From Fulverythrobacter ferritrahens (GTDB taxonomy: Bacteria; Pseudomonadota; Alphaproteobacteria; Sphingomonadales; Sphingomonadaceae): a stretch of DNA of 64,000 nt. Where the stretch lies: assembly GCF_020539485.1 (NCBI RefSeq), contig NZ_JACDXU010000002.1, forward strand, positions 434,001 to 498,000, read 5' to 3'. Both the position numbers and the translations under genes were made by a program. Below, in pieces: positions 35,810-53,613 of this stretch. Position 1 is the first letter of the stretch; the number at the start of each line of letters is the position of its first letter. Under the pieces are notes generated by a model. The model worked only from the letters and a program-made list of their open reading frames with translations, had not been told where the DNA came from and did not search any database.

Positions 35810-36844
35810 TTACTCCACCTCGTCCAGCGTCACGCCCGCGCGGGTGGCGCGCGATGCGGTGACATAATTGCGCAGCTGCACATTGCCTTCGTGGCAGGCA
35901 TATTCGAAGAACTGGTATTTGTCGTCGCGCTTCCAGTCGAGGCGCACACTCCAGGGCTGGGTGAACACCGCCGGATCGGTCCAGGTCATGTCATAGGTCA
36001 CACTGTCGGGCCCTGTGATGGTGAAGCGTTCCTCCAGCTTCGCGCTGGTGCTGATCGGCGTGTCGTTTTCCGGCGGAGAGCCGCTGGTCACGATATTGGT
36101 GGCCGAAGCACCGGGGCGGAAGTTCACCGTTTCCACCACCAGCGTATTGCCGTTTTCCCAATGGCCCCGGCTTTCGCCCATCCAGTTGCCGATGGCGGTG
36201 GGCAAAGCGGGGCGACCGTCCGTGGGGATGATCCGCGTTTCGTGGATCATTTCCAGCTGGATCGCCACGATGCCGGGCGACTGGAACACGCGGATACCGT
36301 TATTATACATCATCGGCAGCATGGATGCGGGCAGGCCGCGCGTGATGCAGCGGTCCCAGCTGTCGAAATCGGTCGGCACGTCGAAGGTCTGGTCCTTGCG
36401 CCAGCTTGAACGCATCAGGGCGGAAAGCCGCTTTCCTTCCGCGGTCATTTCCGGAAGCCGCCCATTGGCCGGGGCGACCATCAGCGAGGTGCGACGATTG
36501 ACTTCGCCCATTTCCACCCAATGGCCCTGGCCCAGGCGATCCTGCGATTCCTCATTGTCATAGCGCGAGGCGAGCGCCGTGATCCGGTCTGCCCGTTCCT
36601 TATATTCGGCATCGGTCATGAAGATGCGATTGCCCTGTTCGGGCGCGCGCTGCATCGGCGTACCGTTGAGGTAGTCGATTGGCCAGGTGCCGCGCAGATC
36701 GGGTTCGCCCCAGGAGGTTTTCGGCGCCGCATAAGCGGTTGAAACCTTGGGCAGGACCGTCAGATTCGCTTCTTCCGCCTGCGCGATGGATGCCACGGCC
36801 ATGAGGCCCGCCATGGCCAGCAGGCCGCTTTTTCCAGAAATCAT
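35810..36844 (-). CDS. Secreted protein of unknown function
   Basis: 344 aa from the ATG at 36844, chosen for the GGGGAGAG ribosome-binding site and the signal peptide it gives (ISGKSGLLAMAGLMAVASIAQA, cleavage near AQA). The mature protein opens with APKTSWGEPDLRGTWPIDYLNGTPMQR, a GxPDLxGTW motif seen in many uncharacterised secreted proteins of sphingomonads and Acidobacteria. It also has one Cys in DSWDRCITRGLP and one in YACHEGN. No enzyme motif is apparent. It is probably periplasmic. It is convergent with the cytochrome c gene and follows rplL on the same strand, but behind a terminator. Confidence 0.75.
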   Translation of the reverse strand: MISGKSGLLAMAGLMAVASIAQAEEANLTVLPKVSTAYAAPKTSWGEPDLRGTWPIDYLNGTPMQRAPEQGNRIFMTDAEYKERADRITALASRYDNEESQDRLGQGHWVEMGEVNRRTSLMVAPANGRLPEMTAEGKRLSALMRSSWRKDQTFDVPTDFDSWDRCITRGLPASMLPMMYNNGIRVFQSPGIVAIQLEMIHETRIIPTDGRPALPTAIGNWMGESRGHWENGNTLVVETVNFRPGASATNIVTSGSPPENDTPISTSAKLEERFTITGPDSVTYDMTWTDPAVFTQPWSVRLDWKRDDKYQFFEYACHEGNVQLRNYVTASRATRAGVTLDEVE

Positions 36845-36925
36845 ATCTCTCCCCTTTCGAGAGGGGGAGGGTAACACAATTAGGATGCTAATCAATAAGG
36901 GCGCATCCCAAGGGCCTGCGCACAA

Positions 36926-36958
36926 ACGAAAAGGGCGGCACCTTGCGGCACCGCCCTT
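36926..36958 (-). terminator. Rho-independent terminator of rplJ-rplL
   Basis: Minus-strand 12-bp stem (36947-36958 with 36931-36942, two wobble pairs), GCAA loop, then TTTTCGTTT. It lies 31 bases past the rplL stop. Confidence 0.88.
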
Positions 36959-36989
36959 CGCGTAATTCGTCCGGCGAACCGGAAGAAGA

Positions 36990-37367
36990 TTACTTGAGCT
37001 CGACGGTGCCGCCGGCTTCTTCGATCTTCTTCTTGATCTCTTCGGCTTCAGCCTTCGAGACGCCTTCCTTGATGGGCTTCGGCGCTTCTTCAACCAGAGC
37101 CTTGGCTTCGCCCAGGCCCAGGCCGGTGATGGCGCGGACTTCCTTGATGACGTTGATCTTCTTGCCACCGTCGCCGGTGAGGATCACGTCAAATTCGGTC
37201 TTCTCTTCGGCTGCTTCAGCAGCAGCGCCACCGCCGGCGGGAGCCGCAACGGCGACAGCAGCAGCGGCGGAAACGCCCCATGCTTCTTCGAGAGCCTTGG
37301 CGAGGTCAGCAGCTTCGAGAACGGTGAGCTGCGACAGTTCTTCTACGATCTTGGCGATATCGGCCAT
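36990..37367 (-). CDS. rplL: 50S ribosomal protein L7/L12
   Basis: 125 aa. The N-terminal dimerisation helix pair ([30 protein letters not shown]) is followed by an Ala-rich hinge (about 33-55) and the C-terminal factor-binding domain ([25 protein letters not shown], then [22 protein letters not shown]). It forms the ribosomal stalk that recruits GTPase factors. It follows rplJ by 78 bases. rpoB, its usual downstream neighbour, is here on the other strand beyond rplJ. Confidence 0.97.
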   Translation of the reverse strand: MADIAKIVEELSQLTVLEAADLAKALEEAWGVSAAAAVAVAAPAGGGAAAEAAEEKTEFDVILTGDGGKKINVIKEVRAITGLGLGEAKALVEEAPKPIKEGVSKAEAEEIKKKIEEAGGTVELK

Positions 37368-37445
37368 TTGAACTTACTCCAATCTGATAGCTTGGCCCGG
37401 GTCCCTGACTGCCAGGATGCACCGGGTGAACGCTGAAAAAACGTC

Positions 37446-37961
37446 TTACGCGGCATCCTTCGCGGCATAGGCGCCGAAGACTCGCGCCAGCTTCGCCGCC
37501 GGAGCGGTGGAGAGCTGAGCGATCTTGGTCGCCGGAGCCTGAACGAGGCCAACAAGCTTTGCCCGCAGCTCGTCGAGCGACGGCAGGGACGCGAGCGCCC
37601 TGACACCGGCTTCGTCGAGAAGCGTATTGCCCATGGAACCACCCACGATTTCGAGCTTCGGGTTCGTCTTGGCAAAGTCCACGACTGCCTTTGCGGCGGC
37701 AACCGGGTCGACCGAAGTCGCCAGCGCCGTCGGGCCCGACAGAAGTTCGTCGAGACCGGCGTAATCCGTGTCCTTGATGGCAAGCTTGGCAAGACGGTTC
37801 TTCGCAACCTTGTACGAGCCGCCAGCCTCACGCATTTTCGCGCGCAGTGCAGTGGACTGAGCCACCGACAGGCCGAGGTTGCGGGTGACAACCACCACGC
37901 CGACCTCGTTGAAAGTCGCGTTGAGCTGGGCAACCGCGTCGGCTTTTTGCGAACGATCCAT
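37446..37961 (-). CDS. rplJ: 50S ribosomal protein L10
   Basis: 171 aa. It anchors L7/L12 dimers to the ribosome. Typical opening [33 protein letters not shown], and a C-terminal L12-binding helix ([19 protein letters not shown]). A good ribosome-binding site (AAGGAG) precedes the ATG. The long leader upstream (to about 38216) has room for the known L10 autoregulatory structure. rplK and rplA, usually upstream, are not here; the gene diverges from rpoB. Confidence 0.97.
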   Translation of the reverse strand: MDRSQKADAVAQLNATFNEVGVVVVTRNLGLSVAQSTALRAKMREAGGSYKVAKNRLAKLAIKDTDYAGLDELLSGPTALATSVDPVAAAKAVVDFAKTNPKLEIVGGSMGNTLLDEAGVRALASLPSLDELRAKLVGLVQAPATKIAQLSTAPAAKLARVFGAYAAKDAA

Positions 37962-38223
37962 GCCTTACTCCTTCACAATGGCCGCCCGGTTAGGCTCCGG
38001 ACGACCGGCTACGTTTGACCATGCCGAATAGTGGCACGGGCGAGTCCGCTGATGGGAAGGAGGTGCGCATCATCCGATTGGATAAGGGCGCGATAGGCAC
38101 CGCACGGGGCGAATGCCTTGAAACTCTTTCCCGTCTAGGCTGGAGATTAAGAAGGCCAGATTGCCTCCACCAACTGTCTCGGACGGATGACCGATAGGCG
38201 CGAGGTCTGCCGGTCAGGGCGGG

Positions 38224-38251
38224 CCTCTAGCGATTCCGCGCGGTTTGTCAA
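38224..38251 (-). promoter_or_regulatory. Candidate rplJ-rplL promoter
   Basis: Minus-strand TTGACA (38251-38246), 16 bases, TAGAGG (38229-38224). The -35 is perfect and the -10 is weak, as often in alphaproteobacteria. Confidence 0.5.
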
Positions 38252-38271
38252 TAAATGCCGCAATGCAGCGT

Positions 38272-38300
38272 TTGACAGAATCGGGCCGGTTTCCTATATC
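38272..38300 (+). promoter_or_regulatory. rpoB-rpoC promoter
   Basis: TTGACA (38272-38277), exactly 17 bases, TATATC (38295-38300): a near-consensus housekeeping promoter. Transcription would start near 38307, giving a leader of about 220 bases before rpoB. Confidence 0.8.
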
Positions 38301-38525
38301 CACCCCTGTCGGATTGCTTCGAGCAAGGCGGGCCCTGCGCGGGGGCTCACTCAGGAAGGAAGCGCCGGCTATCCATGATCGCGACGCAAGCTGCAGCTGC
38401 GGCCCCGGTGGGGCGTGTATGCCTGCGGCTTTTCGGCGTTTCGTATATGGGCCACTCGCGTGTGGCAGAATTCATGAAGTCGGCGTGTAGAGGCGCCGGC
38501 GCAACGAGAAGAGGCACTCCCCTCC

Positions 38526-42701
<4,176 letters not shown>

Positions 42702-42778
42702 GCCCGGCGGCCCTGCCTTCCTGAGGCAGGGCCCCGCCGCTTCGCACCAGAGATTGACCCTGAAGAGGGACTGAAAAT

Positions 42779-47083
<4,305 letters not shown>

Positions 47084-47114
47084 GCCTCCGCATCCGTCCC
47101 TCGCAGGACATTGA

Positions 47115-47146
47115 AAACCCCGCCGGAGCGATCCGGCGGGGTTTTT
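47115..47146 (+). terminator. Rho-independent terminator of rpoBC
   Basis: A perfect 10-bp stem (47118-47127 with 47132-47141), extended by A-T pairs, GCGA loop and five Ts, 34 bases after rpoC. Confidence 0.95.
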
Positions 47147-47184
47147 CATTGGGCGGGGGATTGGGGTGGGGCGATTGCCTGCTT

Positions 47185-47234
47185 CGTCATTGCGAGCGGC
47201 GCAGCCGCGGGATCTTCGATCCCTCCCAATGACG
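47185..47234. repeat. 50-bp intergenic repeat with CGTCA...TGACG ends
   Basis: It starts CGTCATTGCGAGCGGCGCAG, ends CCTCCCAATGACG, and has GATCTTCGATC near the middle. The CGTCATTGCGAGCG type is a widespread bacterial intergenic repeat. It lies between the convergent rpoC and gltX genes. Confidence 0.65.
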
Positions 47235-47263
47235 ATCTACTCAGGCCCTACGGATGGCCGAAT

Positions 47264-48595
47264 TCAGTCCGCCGCAGCCCGTTCCAGCCTCGTCCGGGCT
47301 TCCGTCTCGCCGATCAGGGGCAGCAGCGCCTTCATGTCCGGCCCGGAATCGCGGCCCGTCAGGGCGATGCGCAGCGGGTGGAACAGGGGCTTGCCCTTGC
47401 GCCCGGTCGCTTCCTTCAGCGCGCCGGTCAGGGCGGGCCAGGGATCGTCGCTCCAGCTCAGCAGCCGGGCAGCCTCGGCCAGATAGGCGCGATCCTCGGC
47501 AGGGATTTCCGCCTCTTCAATCGGCCCGGTGACGACCTGCCACCAATCGGCGGCCTCCCCCACATGGGCGAGGTTCGGGCGGATGGCGAGCCAGGCTTCC
47601 TCGCCCATGCCTTCGGGCAGGCGGGTTTTCACATCATCATAGGTCAGCTGGTGGACGATACCGGCATTGACCCGCTCCAGCTCGGCCTCATCGAAGCGGG
47701 CAGGGGCGCGGCCGAAGGTGGACAGGTCGAAGCTGTCGATCAGCGCGGCCCGGTCGGCAATCGGCTCCACCGGCTGCGATGTGCCCAGCCGGGCGAGCAG
47801 CGCCACCAGCGCGGCAGGCTCTATCCCGCGCTCGCGGAAGGCATCGGTACCCAGCGAGCCGAGCCGCTTGGACAGCTTGCCCTCGTTCCCTACCAGCAGC
47901 GCCTCATGCGCGAAGCGCGGCGGCTGGGCCCCCAGCGCAGTGAACATCTGGATCTGCAATGCGGTGTTGGAAACGTGATCCTCCCCGCGCAGGACATCGG
48001 TGATGCCCATTTCAATATCGTCGATCGCGCTGGGCAGCATATAGAGCCACGATCCGTCGGCCCGGCGCACCACGGGATCGGAAAGCTGCGCGGGATCGAA
48101 ATGCTGATGCCCGCGAATGCCGTCTTCCCATTCGATAGGGGCCGAACGGTCCAGCTTGAAACGCCAGTGCGGGGCAATGCCCCTTGCCGCAAAATCCCGG
48201 TGCTCCGCCTCGGTCAGCTGCAGCGCCGCCCGGTCATAGATCGGCGGAAGGCCGCGCCCCAGCAGCACCTTGCGCTTCAGTTCCAGTTCCTGCGCGGTTT
48301 CATAACAGCGATAGAGCCGCCCTTCGCTCTCCAGATAGTCGAACTGCATCTGGTAGAGCTGGAAACGGTCGGACTGGCGCTCCTCATCCTCGGGTTCCAG
48401 CCCCAGCCAGGCCAGATCGGCGCGGATCGCCTCGACATAGTCCTCTCGGCTGCGCTCCCGGTCCGTATCGTCGATGCGCAGCAGGAAACGCCCGCCATGC
48501 TTCTTCGCGAGCATCCAGTTATGGAGCGCGGTGCGGATATTGCCGACATGCAGGCGCCCGGTGGGCGAGGGGGCGAAACGGGTTACGGTGCTCAT
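47264..48595 (-). CDS. gltX: Glutamyl-tRNA synthetase
   Basis: 443 aa class I synthetase. The HIGH motif appears as HVGN in FAPSPTGRLHVGNIRTAL, and the KMSKS motif as KLSKR in GNEGKLSKRLGSLG. It charges tRNA-Glu, and in organisms lacking GlnRS also tRNA-Gln. At 443 aa it is slightly shorter than most GltX enzymes (about 470). Alphaproteobacteria often carry two copies, one of which may act mainly on tRNA-Gln, so the exact tRNA preference is uncertain. It lies 48 bases downstream of nadE on the same strand. Confidence 0.93.
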   Translation of the reverse strand: MSTVTRFAPSPTGRLHVGNIRTALHNWMLAKKHGGRFLLRIDDTDRERSREDYVEAIRADLAWLGLEPEDEERQSDRFQLYQMQFDYLESEGRLYRCYETAQELELKRKVLLGRGLPPIYDRAALQLTEAEHRDFAARGIAPHWRFKLDRSAPIEWEDGIRGHQHFDPAQLSDPVVRRADGSWLYMLPSAIDDIEMGITDVLRGEDHVSNTALQIQMFTALGAQPPRFAHEALLVGNEGKLSKRLGSLGTDAFRERGIEPAALVALLARLGTSQPVEPIADRAALIDSFDLSTFGRAPARFDEAELERVNAGIVHQLTYDDVKTRLPEGMGEEAWLAIRPNLAHVGEAADWWQVVTGPIEEAEIPAEDRAYLAEAARLLSWSDDPWPALTGALKEATGRKGKPLFHPLRIALTGRDSGPDMKALLPLIGETEARTRLERAAAD

Positions 48596-48643
48596 GCAGC
48601 GCCGTTAGCCGTTTCGCCCGGCCTTGTCATTTGCTCCGCCAAT

Positions 48644-50305
48644 TCACTTGCTGCGGAAACTATGCGTGATCGGATAGCGCCGGTCCCGCCCGAAATTGCG
48701 CATGCCCAGCTTCACGCCCGGCGGGGCCTGGCGGCGCTTGTATTCGGCAAGGTTCAGCAGATGTTCGATCCGCTCCACCGTGGCCCGCTCCAGCCCTTCG
48801 GCGGCCAGCTGGTCCACGCTCTTTTCCTGCTCCACCAGCCCCATCAGAATGCGGTCCAGTACGGGATAGGGTGGCAGCGAATCCTCGTCCTTCTGGTCGG
48901 GGCGCAGTTCGGCGCTGGGCGGCTTGTCGATGATGCGCTGCGGGATCACTTCACCCGAAGGGCCGAGGCCGATGCGCGGCACGGCGGTGTTGCGCCATTT
49001 GGCCACCCCGAACACGGTCATCTTATAGGCGTCCTTCAGCGGGTTATAGCCGCCGGCCATGTCGCCATAGATCGTGGCATAGCCCACGCTCATCTCGCTC
49101 TTGTTGCCGGTGGTCACCAGCATCGGGCCGAACTTGTTGGACAGCGCCATCAGCGTCACGCCGCGGATGCGCGACTGCAAATTCTCCTCGGTGAGGTCCA
49201 CCTTGGTATCGGCAAAGCTCTCTTCCAGCATGGCATCGAACCCTTCGACGGCGGGCTGGATCGGAATGATGGAATAGCGGCAGCCCAGCGCCTCGGCACA
49301 GGCCTTCGCATCGTCGAGGCTTTCCTGGCTGGTGAAGCGGCTGGGCAGCATCACGCACCACACCCGCTCCGGCCCCAGTGCATCTACTGCAATGGCGGCG
49401 CAGACGGCGGAATCGATCCCGCCCGAAAGGCCCAGCACCACGCCGGGGAAGCGGTTCTTGTTCACATAGTCGCGCAGGGCGAACACCATGGCGCACCAGG
49501 TTTCTTCGGCCTGGTCGGTCAGTGGTTCCAGCTCGCCCCGGTTGCAATTCCAGCCGCGCGCGATCTTGGTCCATTTCGTCTCGACGACCTGTTCTTCCCA
49601 GTCGCGCATCTGCACTGCCAGCGAACCGTCGCCATTGATGACGAAGCTCGCCCCGTCGAACACCAGTTCGTCCTGCCCGCCCACGCGGTTGAGATAGGCC
49701 ATGGGAATGCCGGTATCGACCGCGCGGCGGCGGGCGATCTCGTCAATGCGCAGCACGTCCTTGTCGATCTCGTAAGGGCTGCCGTTCACGCAGATGAACA
49801 GGCCCGCGCCGAAATCGGCCAGATGGCGGCATACGTCGGGGTGCCAGATATCTTCGCAGATCGGCAGGCCCAGCATCGCGCCGCGGAACAGCACCGGCTC
49901 CGGCAGGGGGCCGGGCGTGAAATAGCGCATCTCGTCGAAGGTGCCGTAATTGGGCAGCTCATGCTTGAAGCGCGTGGCGGTCACGCGCCCCCCATCCAGC
50001 AGGGCCACGCCATTATGCAGCGCCCCGTCACGCACGAAGACGCTGCCCACCAGCATGGCCGGGCCGCCATCGCCGGTGCAGAGCGCCAGCCGCTCCATCT
50101 CCGCCGCCGCACGCTCGATAAGGGCTGGCTTCAGGATCAGATCCTCGGGCGGATAGCCGATCAGGTGCATTTCGGGGAAGACGACGAGGTCCGTCCTCCC
50201 CGCCTCCGCACGCACTTTCAGCATTGCCTCCGTATTGGCGGCAATATCTCCGACGTTCTGGTTCAACTGGGCGAGCGTGATCGAAAGGCTATCGGGCATG
50301 GCCAA
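48644..50305 (-). CDS. nadE: Glutamine-dependent NAD+ synthetase
   Basis: 553 aa fusion. The N-terminal nitrilase-type glutaminase (about 1-260) has E in VVFPEMHLIGYPPEDL, K in RFKHELPNYGTFDE and C in GLPICEDIWHPD. The C-terminal ATP-pyrophosphatase synthetase domain (about 280-540) has the P-loop GLSGGIDSAVCAAIAVDALG. It converts deamido-NAD+ to NAD+ using glutamine as ammonia donor, the last step of NAD synthesis. The Met two codons in (50299) is an alternative start. Confidence 0.96.
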   Translation of the reverse strand: MAMPDSLSITLAQLNQNVGDIAANTEAMLKVRAEAGRTDLVVFPEMHLIGYPPEDLILKPALIERAAAEMERLALCTGDGGPAMLVGSVFVRDGALHNGVALLDGGRVTATRFKHELPNYGTFDEMRYFTPGPLPEPVLFRGAMLGLPICEDIWHPDVCRHLADFGAGLFICVNGSPYEIDKDVLRIDEIARRRAVDTGIPMAYLNRVGGQDELVFDGASFVINGDGSLAVQMRDWEEQVVETKWTKIARGWNCNRGELEPLTDQAEETWCAMVFALRDYVNKNRFPGVVLGLSGGIDSAVCAAIAVDALGPERVWCVMLPSRFTSQESLDDAKACAEALGCRYSIIPIQPAVEGFDAMLEESFADTKVDLTEENLQSRIRGVTLMALSNKFGPMLVTTGNKSEMSVGYATIYGDMAGGYNPLKDAYKMTVFGVAKWRNTAVPRIGLGPSGEVIPQRIIDKPPSAELRPDQKDEDSLPPYPVLDRILMGLVEQEKSVDQLAAEGLERATVERIEHLLNLAEYKRRQAPPGVKLGMRNFGRDRRYPITHSFRSK

Positions 50306-50611
50306 GGATTAGGCCGGAGATCGGGCGCGGGCAATCCGCAACACCGGTTTGTACGCCGGGAAGCGCGCTTTGCCGGTTCTGCAGCGCCGCCCGCGCATAT
50401 GGCGGCGGCAAGTCATTGCAGCGCCGTGGTTTCAGTCTCTATTCTGGGGCTTCAAACCTCTGTCTCAGGCGCGAAGTTTGCGGCTGCGCCATCGCCAATA
50501 TGGGCAGCTGGATGGCAAAAGCGCCGCCACACCGCGCTTTGCAGGTCAGGCCATTCTTGAACAAAAGGACGCGGGAGGCAGCCTCTCGCGTCCTTTCATG
50601 CCTCGGAATGT
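50306..50611. other. Intergenic region with pyk terminator (50567-50593)
   Basis: 306 bases between nadE and pyk. The side nearest pyk holds a 12-position inverted repeat (50567-50578 with 50582-50593, one mismatch, 3-base loop). It is followed on the minus strand by TTTTGTT, a rho-independent terminator for pyk. The other 250 bases contain nothing I can support as a gene. Confidence 0.7.
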
Positions 50612-52084
50612 TTACTGGCTGTGGCGTTCCAGCTCATCGCCGACAAGGCGCACGACATGGAGCAAATTCGTGGAACCGGGCGTGCCGAAGGGAACGCCGG
50701 CCAGCATCACCAGCCGCGATCCGGCCTCGCCCATGCCGTGCCGCAGAGCCATGCGCTTGCCCTTGGCCACCATTTCCTCGAAGCTGCCGATGTCCCGCAT
50801 GGTCACCGCATGGGCGCCCCACAGCAGCGCCGCGCGCCGCGCGGTCTTGAGCGAGGGGGTCAGCACCAGCATCGGCACCGAAGGCCGCTCGCGCGCAACG
50901 CGGCGGGCAGTGGAACCCGATCCGGTGAACACCACCACGGCCGAAATCGGCATGGTTTCCGCAATCGTCATGCAGGCGTGGGACAGGGCGTCGGCCGTCG
51001 TCGGGTCGGGCCGGGTTTCCAGCATGCGGATGCGGCTGCGATAGCTGGCATCGCATTCGATCTTGGCGGCGATCCGGTGCATCATCGTTACCGCTTCTTC
51101 CGGCCACTGGCCCGCAGCCGTCTCAGCCGAAAGCATTACTGCGTCGGCCCCGTCATAAACGGCATTGGCCACGTCCGACACTTCGGCGCGGGTGGGGGTG
51201 GGGCTCTCGATCATGGATTCGAGCATCTGCGTCGCCACGATCACCGGCTTGCCCTGATTGCGGGCGCAATTGACGATCTGCTTCTGCAGCGGGGGCACAT
51301 CCTCGGGATTGAGTTCCACGCCCAGATCGCCGCGCGCCACCATCACGGCGTCGGCCAGTTCGATGATCTCGTCCAGCCGCTCGATCGCGGCGGGCTTTTC
51401 GATCTTGGCGCAGAGCGCGCCATAGCCGCCCATCAGCTTGCGCGCCTCGGCCACGTCTTCCGGCCGCTGGACAAAGGAGAGGGCGATCCAGTCCGCCCCA
51501 TGCTTGATCGCAAAGGCCAGATCCTTGCGGTCCTTCTCGGTCAGGGCGGGCACGGGCACCACTGCATCGGGCACGTTCACGCCCTTGCGGTCGGAGATGA
51601 CGCCGCCCACTTCGGCGCTGGTGAGGATTTCCTTGTCGTCTGCCCGGATCACGCGCAGGCGAATCTTGCCATCGTCGATCAGCAGGCGCTGGCCCTTCTG
51701 GAGGATGCCGAACAGTTCCGGATGCGGCAGGCAGACGCGGTTTTCGTCGCCCGGCTCGGGATTGCGGTCCAGCGTGAAATGGCTGCCGTGGCGGATTACC
51801 ACCCGATCCCCCTTGCGGAAGGTGCCGACGCGCAGCTTCGGCCCCTGCAGATCGCACAGGATGGCGATGGGGTGGGCCAGCTCCTTCTCCAGCGCGCGGA
51901 TCGCCTTGATCGTCTCTTCATGGACGGCATGGTCGCCATGGCTCATATTCACGCGGAACGCGTCCGCGCCTGCCAGCACCAGTCGCCGGAGCATGTCCGG
52001 GTCCCGGCTGGCGGGGCCGATGGTGGCGAGGATCTTGACCTTGCGATTGCGGGGCTGGAGCGTGGGCTGTTCGTGCTTTGCCAT
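50612..52084 (-). CDS. pyk: Pyruvate kinase
   Basis: 490 aa. It makes pyruvate and ATP from phosphoenolpyruvate and ADP. The N-terminus RKVKILATIGPASRDPDMLRRLVLAGADAFRVNMSHG contains the substrate-binding Arg/Asn/Ser set. Later blocks are CAKIEKPAAIERLDEII (catalytic Lys), MVARGDLGVEL and DAVMLSAETAAGQWPEEAV. The C-terminal allosteric domain (about 350-490) is complete. It diverges from the DUF1244 gene across 61 bases. Confidence 0.97.
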   Translation of the reverse strand: MAKHEQPTLQPRNRKVKILATIGPASRDPDMLRRLVLAGADAFRVNMSHGDHAVHEETIKAIRALEKELAHPIAILCDLQGPKLRVGTFRKGDRVVIRHGSHFTLDRNPEPGDENRVCLPHPELFGILQKGQRLLIDDGKIRLRVIRADDKEILTSAEVGGVISDRKGVNVPDAVVPVPALTEKDRKDLAFAIKHGADWIALSFVQRPEDVAEARKLMGGYGALCAKIEKPAAIERLDEIIELADAVMVARGDLGVELNPEDVPPLQKQIVNCARNQGKPVIVATQMLESMIESPTPTRAEVSDVANAVYDGADAVMLSAETAAGQWPEEAVTMMHRIAAKIECDASYRSRIRMLETRPDPTTADALSHACMTIAETMPISAVVVFTGSGSTARRVARERPSVPMLVLTPSLKTARRAALLWGAHAVTMRDIGSFEEMVAKGKRMALRHGMGEAGSRLVMLAGVPFGTPGSTNLLHVVRLVGDELERHSQ

Positions 52085-52145
52085 GGGAACGTGCCTATGT
52101 CAGAGGCACAGGACATTACAACCACAGCTTTGCGGGAAATACTTG

Positions 52146-52460
52146 ATGACTGACGCACCCGATCCGCTCGAAACCCTGCCCGATGATGTGGCCGCTGCCG
52201 CTTTCCGCCGCCTGGTACGCCATTTGCGCAATCGCCACGATGCCCAGAATATCGATCTGATGGGGCTGGCGGGCTTCTGCCGCAATTGCCTGGCCGACTG
52301 GATCAACGATGCCGGGGCCGGCCTTTCCAAGCCCGATGCCCGCGCGCTGATCCACGGCATGCCGATGGAGGAATGGAAGGCGAAATATCAGACGGAAGCC
52401 ACGCCCGAACAGATGGCCCGGATGGAGGAAAGCCTGAAGAAGAACGGCGGCACGCACTGA
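52146..52460 (+). CDS. DUF1244 family protein
   Basis: 104 aa from the ATG at 52146. It matches the DUF1244 pattern: AAFRRLVRHLRNRHDAQNIDLMGLAGFCRNCLADW (Cys pair CRNC), then GMPMEEWKAKYQTEATPEQ. This is a small helical family common in proteobacteria and of unknown function; the CxxC suggests metal or redox chemistry. The next gene, gapR, starts 119 bases downstream on the same strand, and the two may be co-transcribed. It has its start 61 bases from the pyk start on the opposite strand. Confidence 0.88.
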   Translation: MTDAPDPLETLPDDVAAAAFRRLVRHLRNRHDAQNIDLMGLAGFCRNCLADWINDAGAGLSKPDARALIHGMPMEEWKAKYQTEATPEQMARMEESLKKNGGTH

Positions 52461-52579
52461 GCCTGTCGGCCGATTGTCCCCATTCTGGGGAGGAATCGGC
52501 CAACCCGCCTTCACCCTTCCGGCCCTGCTCGCTATCAGCGCGGCAACCGATTCTCATATCCGATGGAGCTTTCCCCCAA

Positions 52580-52816
52580 ATGGCTGAAACCACCGATGAT
52601 CGCCTGCGCCTGCTGATCGAGCGCGTCGAACGCCTGGAAGAAGAAAAGAAGGGCATCTCCGACGATATTCGCGACGTTTATGCAGAAGCGAAGGCTGTCG
52701 GATATGATGTGAAGATCATGCGCCAGATCGTGCGCCTGCGTAAGATGAAGCCCGATGACCGCCGCGAGATGGATCTCGTGCTGGATACCTATCGCAGCGC
52801 GCTGGGCCTCGACTAA
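52580..52816 (+). CDS. gapR: GapR-type nucleoid protein (DUF2312)
   Basis: 78 aa from the ATG at 52580 (the longer frame upstream runs through the DUF1244 gene). Signature blocks are RLRLLIERVERLEEEKKGISDDIRDVYAEAKAVGYD and LRKMKPDDRREMDLVLDTYRSALG. In Caulobacter, GapR is an essential alphaproteobacterial protein that clamps overtwisted DNA ahead of replication and transcription and helps topoisomerases. Its presence alongside ctrA supports the alphaproteobacterial assignment. A coiled-coil N-terminal helix is evident. Confidence 0.93.
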   Translation: MAETTDDRLRLLIERVERLEEEKKGISDDIRDVYAEAKAVGYDVKIMRQIVRLRKMKPDDRREMDLVLDTYRSALGLD

Positions 52817-52820
52817 ATCT

Positions 52821-53531
52821 TCAGCTCGCCAACAGCGCCACCGTCAGGGCGGCGCTGTTGGACAGGGCATGGGCCAGCATGGAAGCCGCAAGGCCGATCC
52901 GCATGCGGATGAAGCCCAGCACCAGCCCGGCCCATAATTGCGGCAGCACCAGCGGCAGGGCCAGCGCCGAAAAGCTGGGATAATTCGCCATGTGCACCAG
53001 CGCGAAGCAGGCCGCCGACAGATAGAAGATCAGCCCGAAGCCCATGTCGAACCATGGCGGGGTACCTTTCCGGCGCAGCAGGAACCAGCCGAGCGGCGCG
53101 GCCACCAGCAGGGCCACAAAACTTGCCCCCACCGCCAGCGGGCTCAACCCCTGCGTACTGCCATAGAGCAGGGCCGAGAAGGCCAGCGCGCAGGCCAGCA
53201 GCCAAAGCGCGCGGACACGCCCGGTCAGCCAGCCGCGGAACAGCATTTCCTCCAGCACCGGGGCGATCAGCAGCACGATGGGGATCATCAGCTGCGGCTC
53301 CAGCTTGCCGAAGGCATCGGGGGCGGGCAGGCCGAACAGGCTCTGCCACATGCCCAGCACGGGCAGCAGCACCAGCAGCAGGCCCGCCACCATCAGCGCG
53401 GTCAGCACCGCCAGCCGCCGCACGGCGCCGGGTGCGCGCAGGCCCGTGGGGTCCAGCCGGTGCGGACGGCGCAGCCAGCCCGCAAATTCGCGCAGCATGG
53501 TGACGGGTGGCGGAAAATTCGTGTCAATCAT
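52821..53531 (-). CDS. CPBP-family intramembrane metalloprotease
   Basis: 236 aa membrane protein with about six hydrophobic helices. Diagnostic motifs are EExxxR in VLEEMLFRGWL (about residue 115), FALVHMANY with a conserved His, and a C-terminal HALSNSAA with another His. These are the glutamate and histidine ligands of CAAX-type (Rce1/Abi) intramembrane proteases. Substrates of bacterial members are mostly unknown; some give immunity to bacteriocins. It is convergent with gapR, with only 4 bases between stop codons. Confidence 0.87.
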   Translation of the reverse strand: MIDTNFPPPVTMLREFAGWLRRPHRLDPTGLRAPGAVRRLAVLTALMVAGLLLVLLPVLGMWQSLFGLPAPDAFGKLEPQLMIPIVLLIAPVLEEMLFRGWLTGRVRALWLLACALAFSALLYGSTQGLSPLAVGASFVALLVAAPLGWFLLRRKGTPPWFDMGFGLIFYLSAACFALVHMANYPSFSALALPLVLPQLWAGLVLGFIRMRIGLAASMLAHALSNSAALTVALLAS

Positions 53532-53613
53532 CGCAAGGTCAGTCCGATTGGCTTGGCAGGCGCGGCATCCGCGCTATCTTCCTCGCATCAATGACATCTG
53601 GGAGTAAACAGAT

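Larger units (their letters stand above)
37962..38525. other. Divergent control region between rplJ and rpoB
   Basis: 564 bases with no supported gene. It contains two oppositely directed promoters (38224-38251 minus, 38272-38300 plus). The minus leader, about 250 bases, can pair CCGGT (37986-37990) with ACCGG (38004-38008) close to the rplJ start, compatible with an L10-type leader. The plus leader, about 220 bases, has a purine-rich site (GGAAGGAA, 38355-38362) and short frames that run into rpoB without any family match. Confidence 0.6.

Noticed and set aside
50349..51044. Possible gene in the nadE-pyk gap running into pyk
   Set aside because: Most of it is antisense to pyk, the start has no ribosome-binding site, and I see no family match. 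I also looked for rpmJ here and did not find it.
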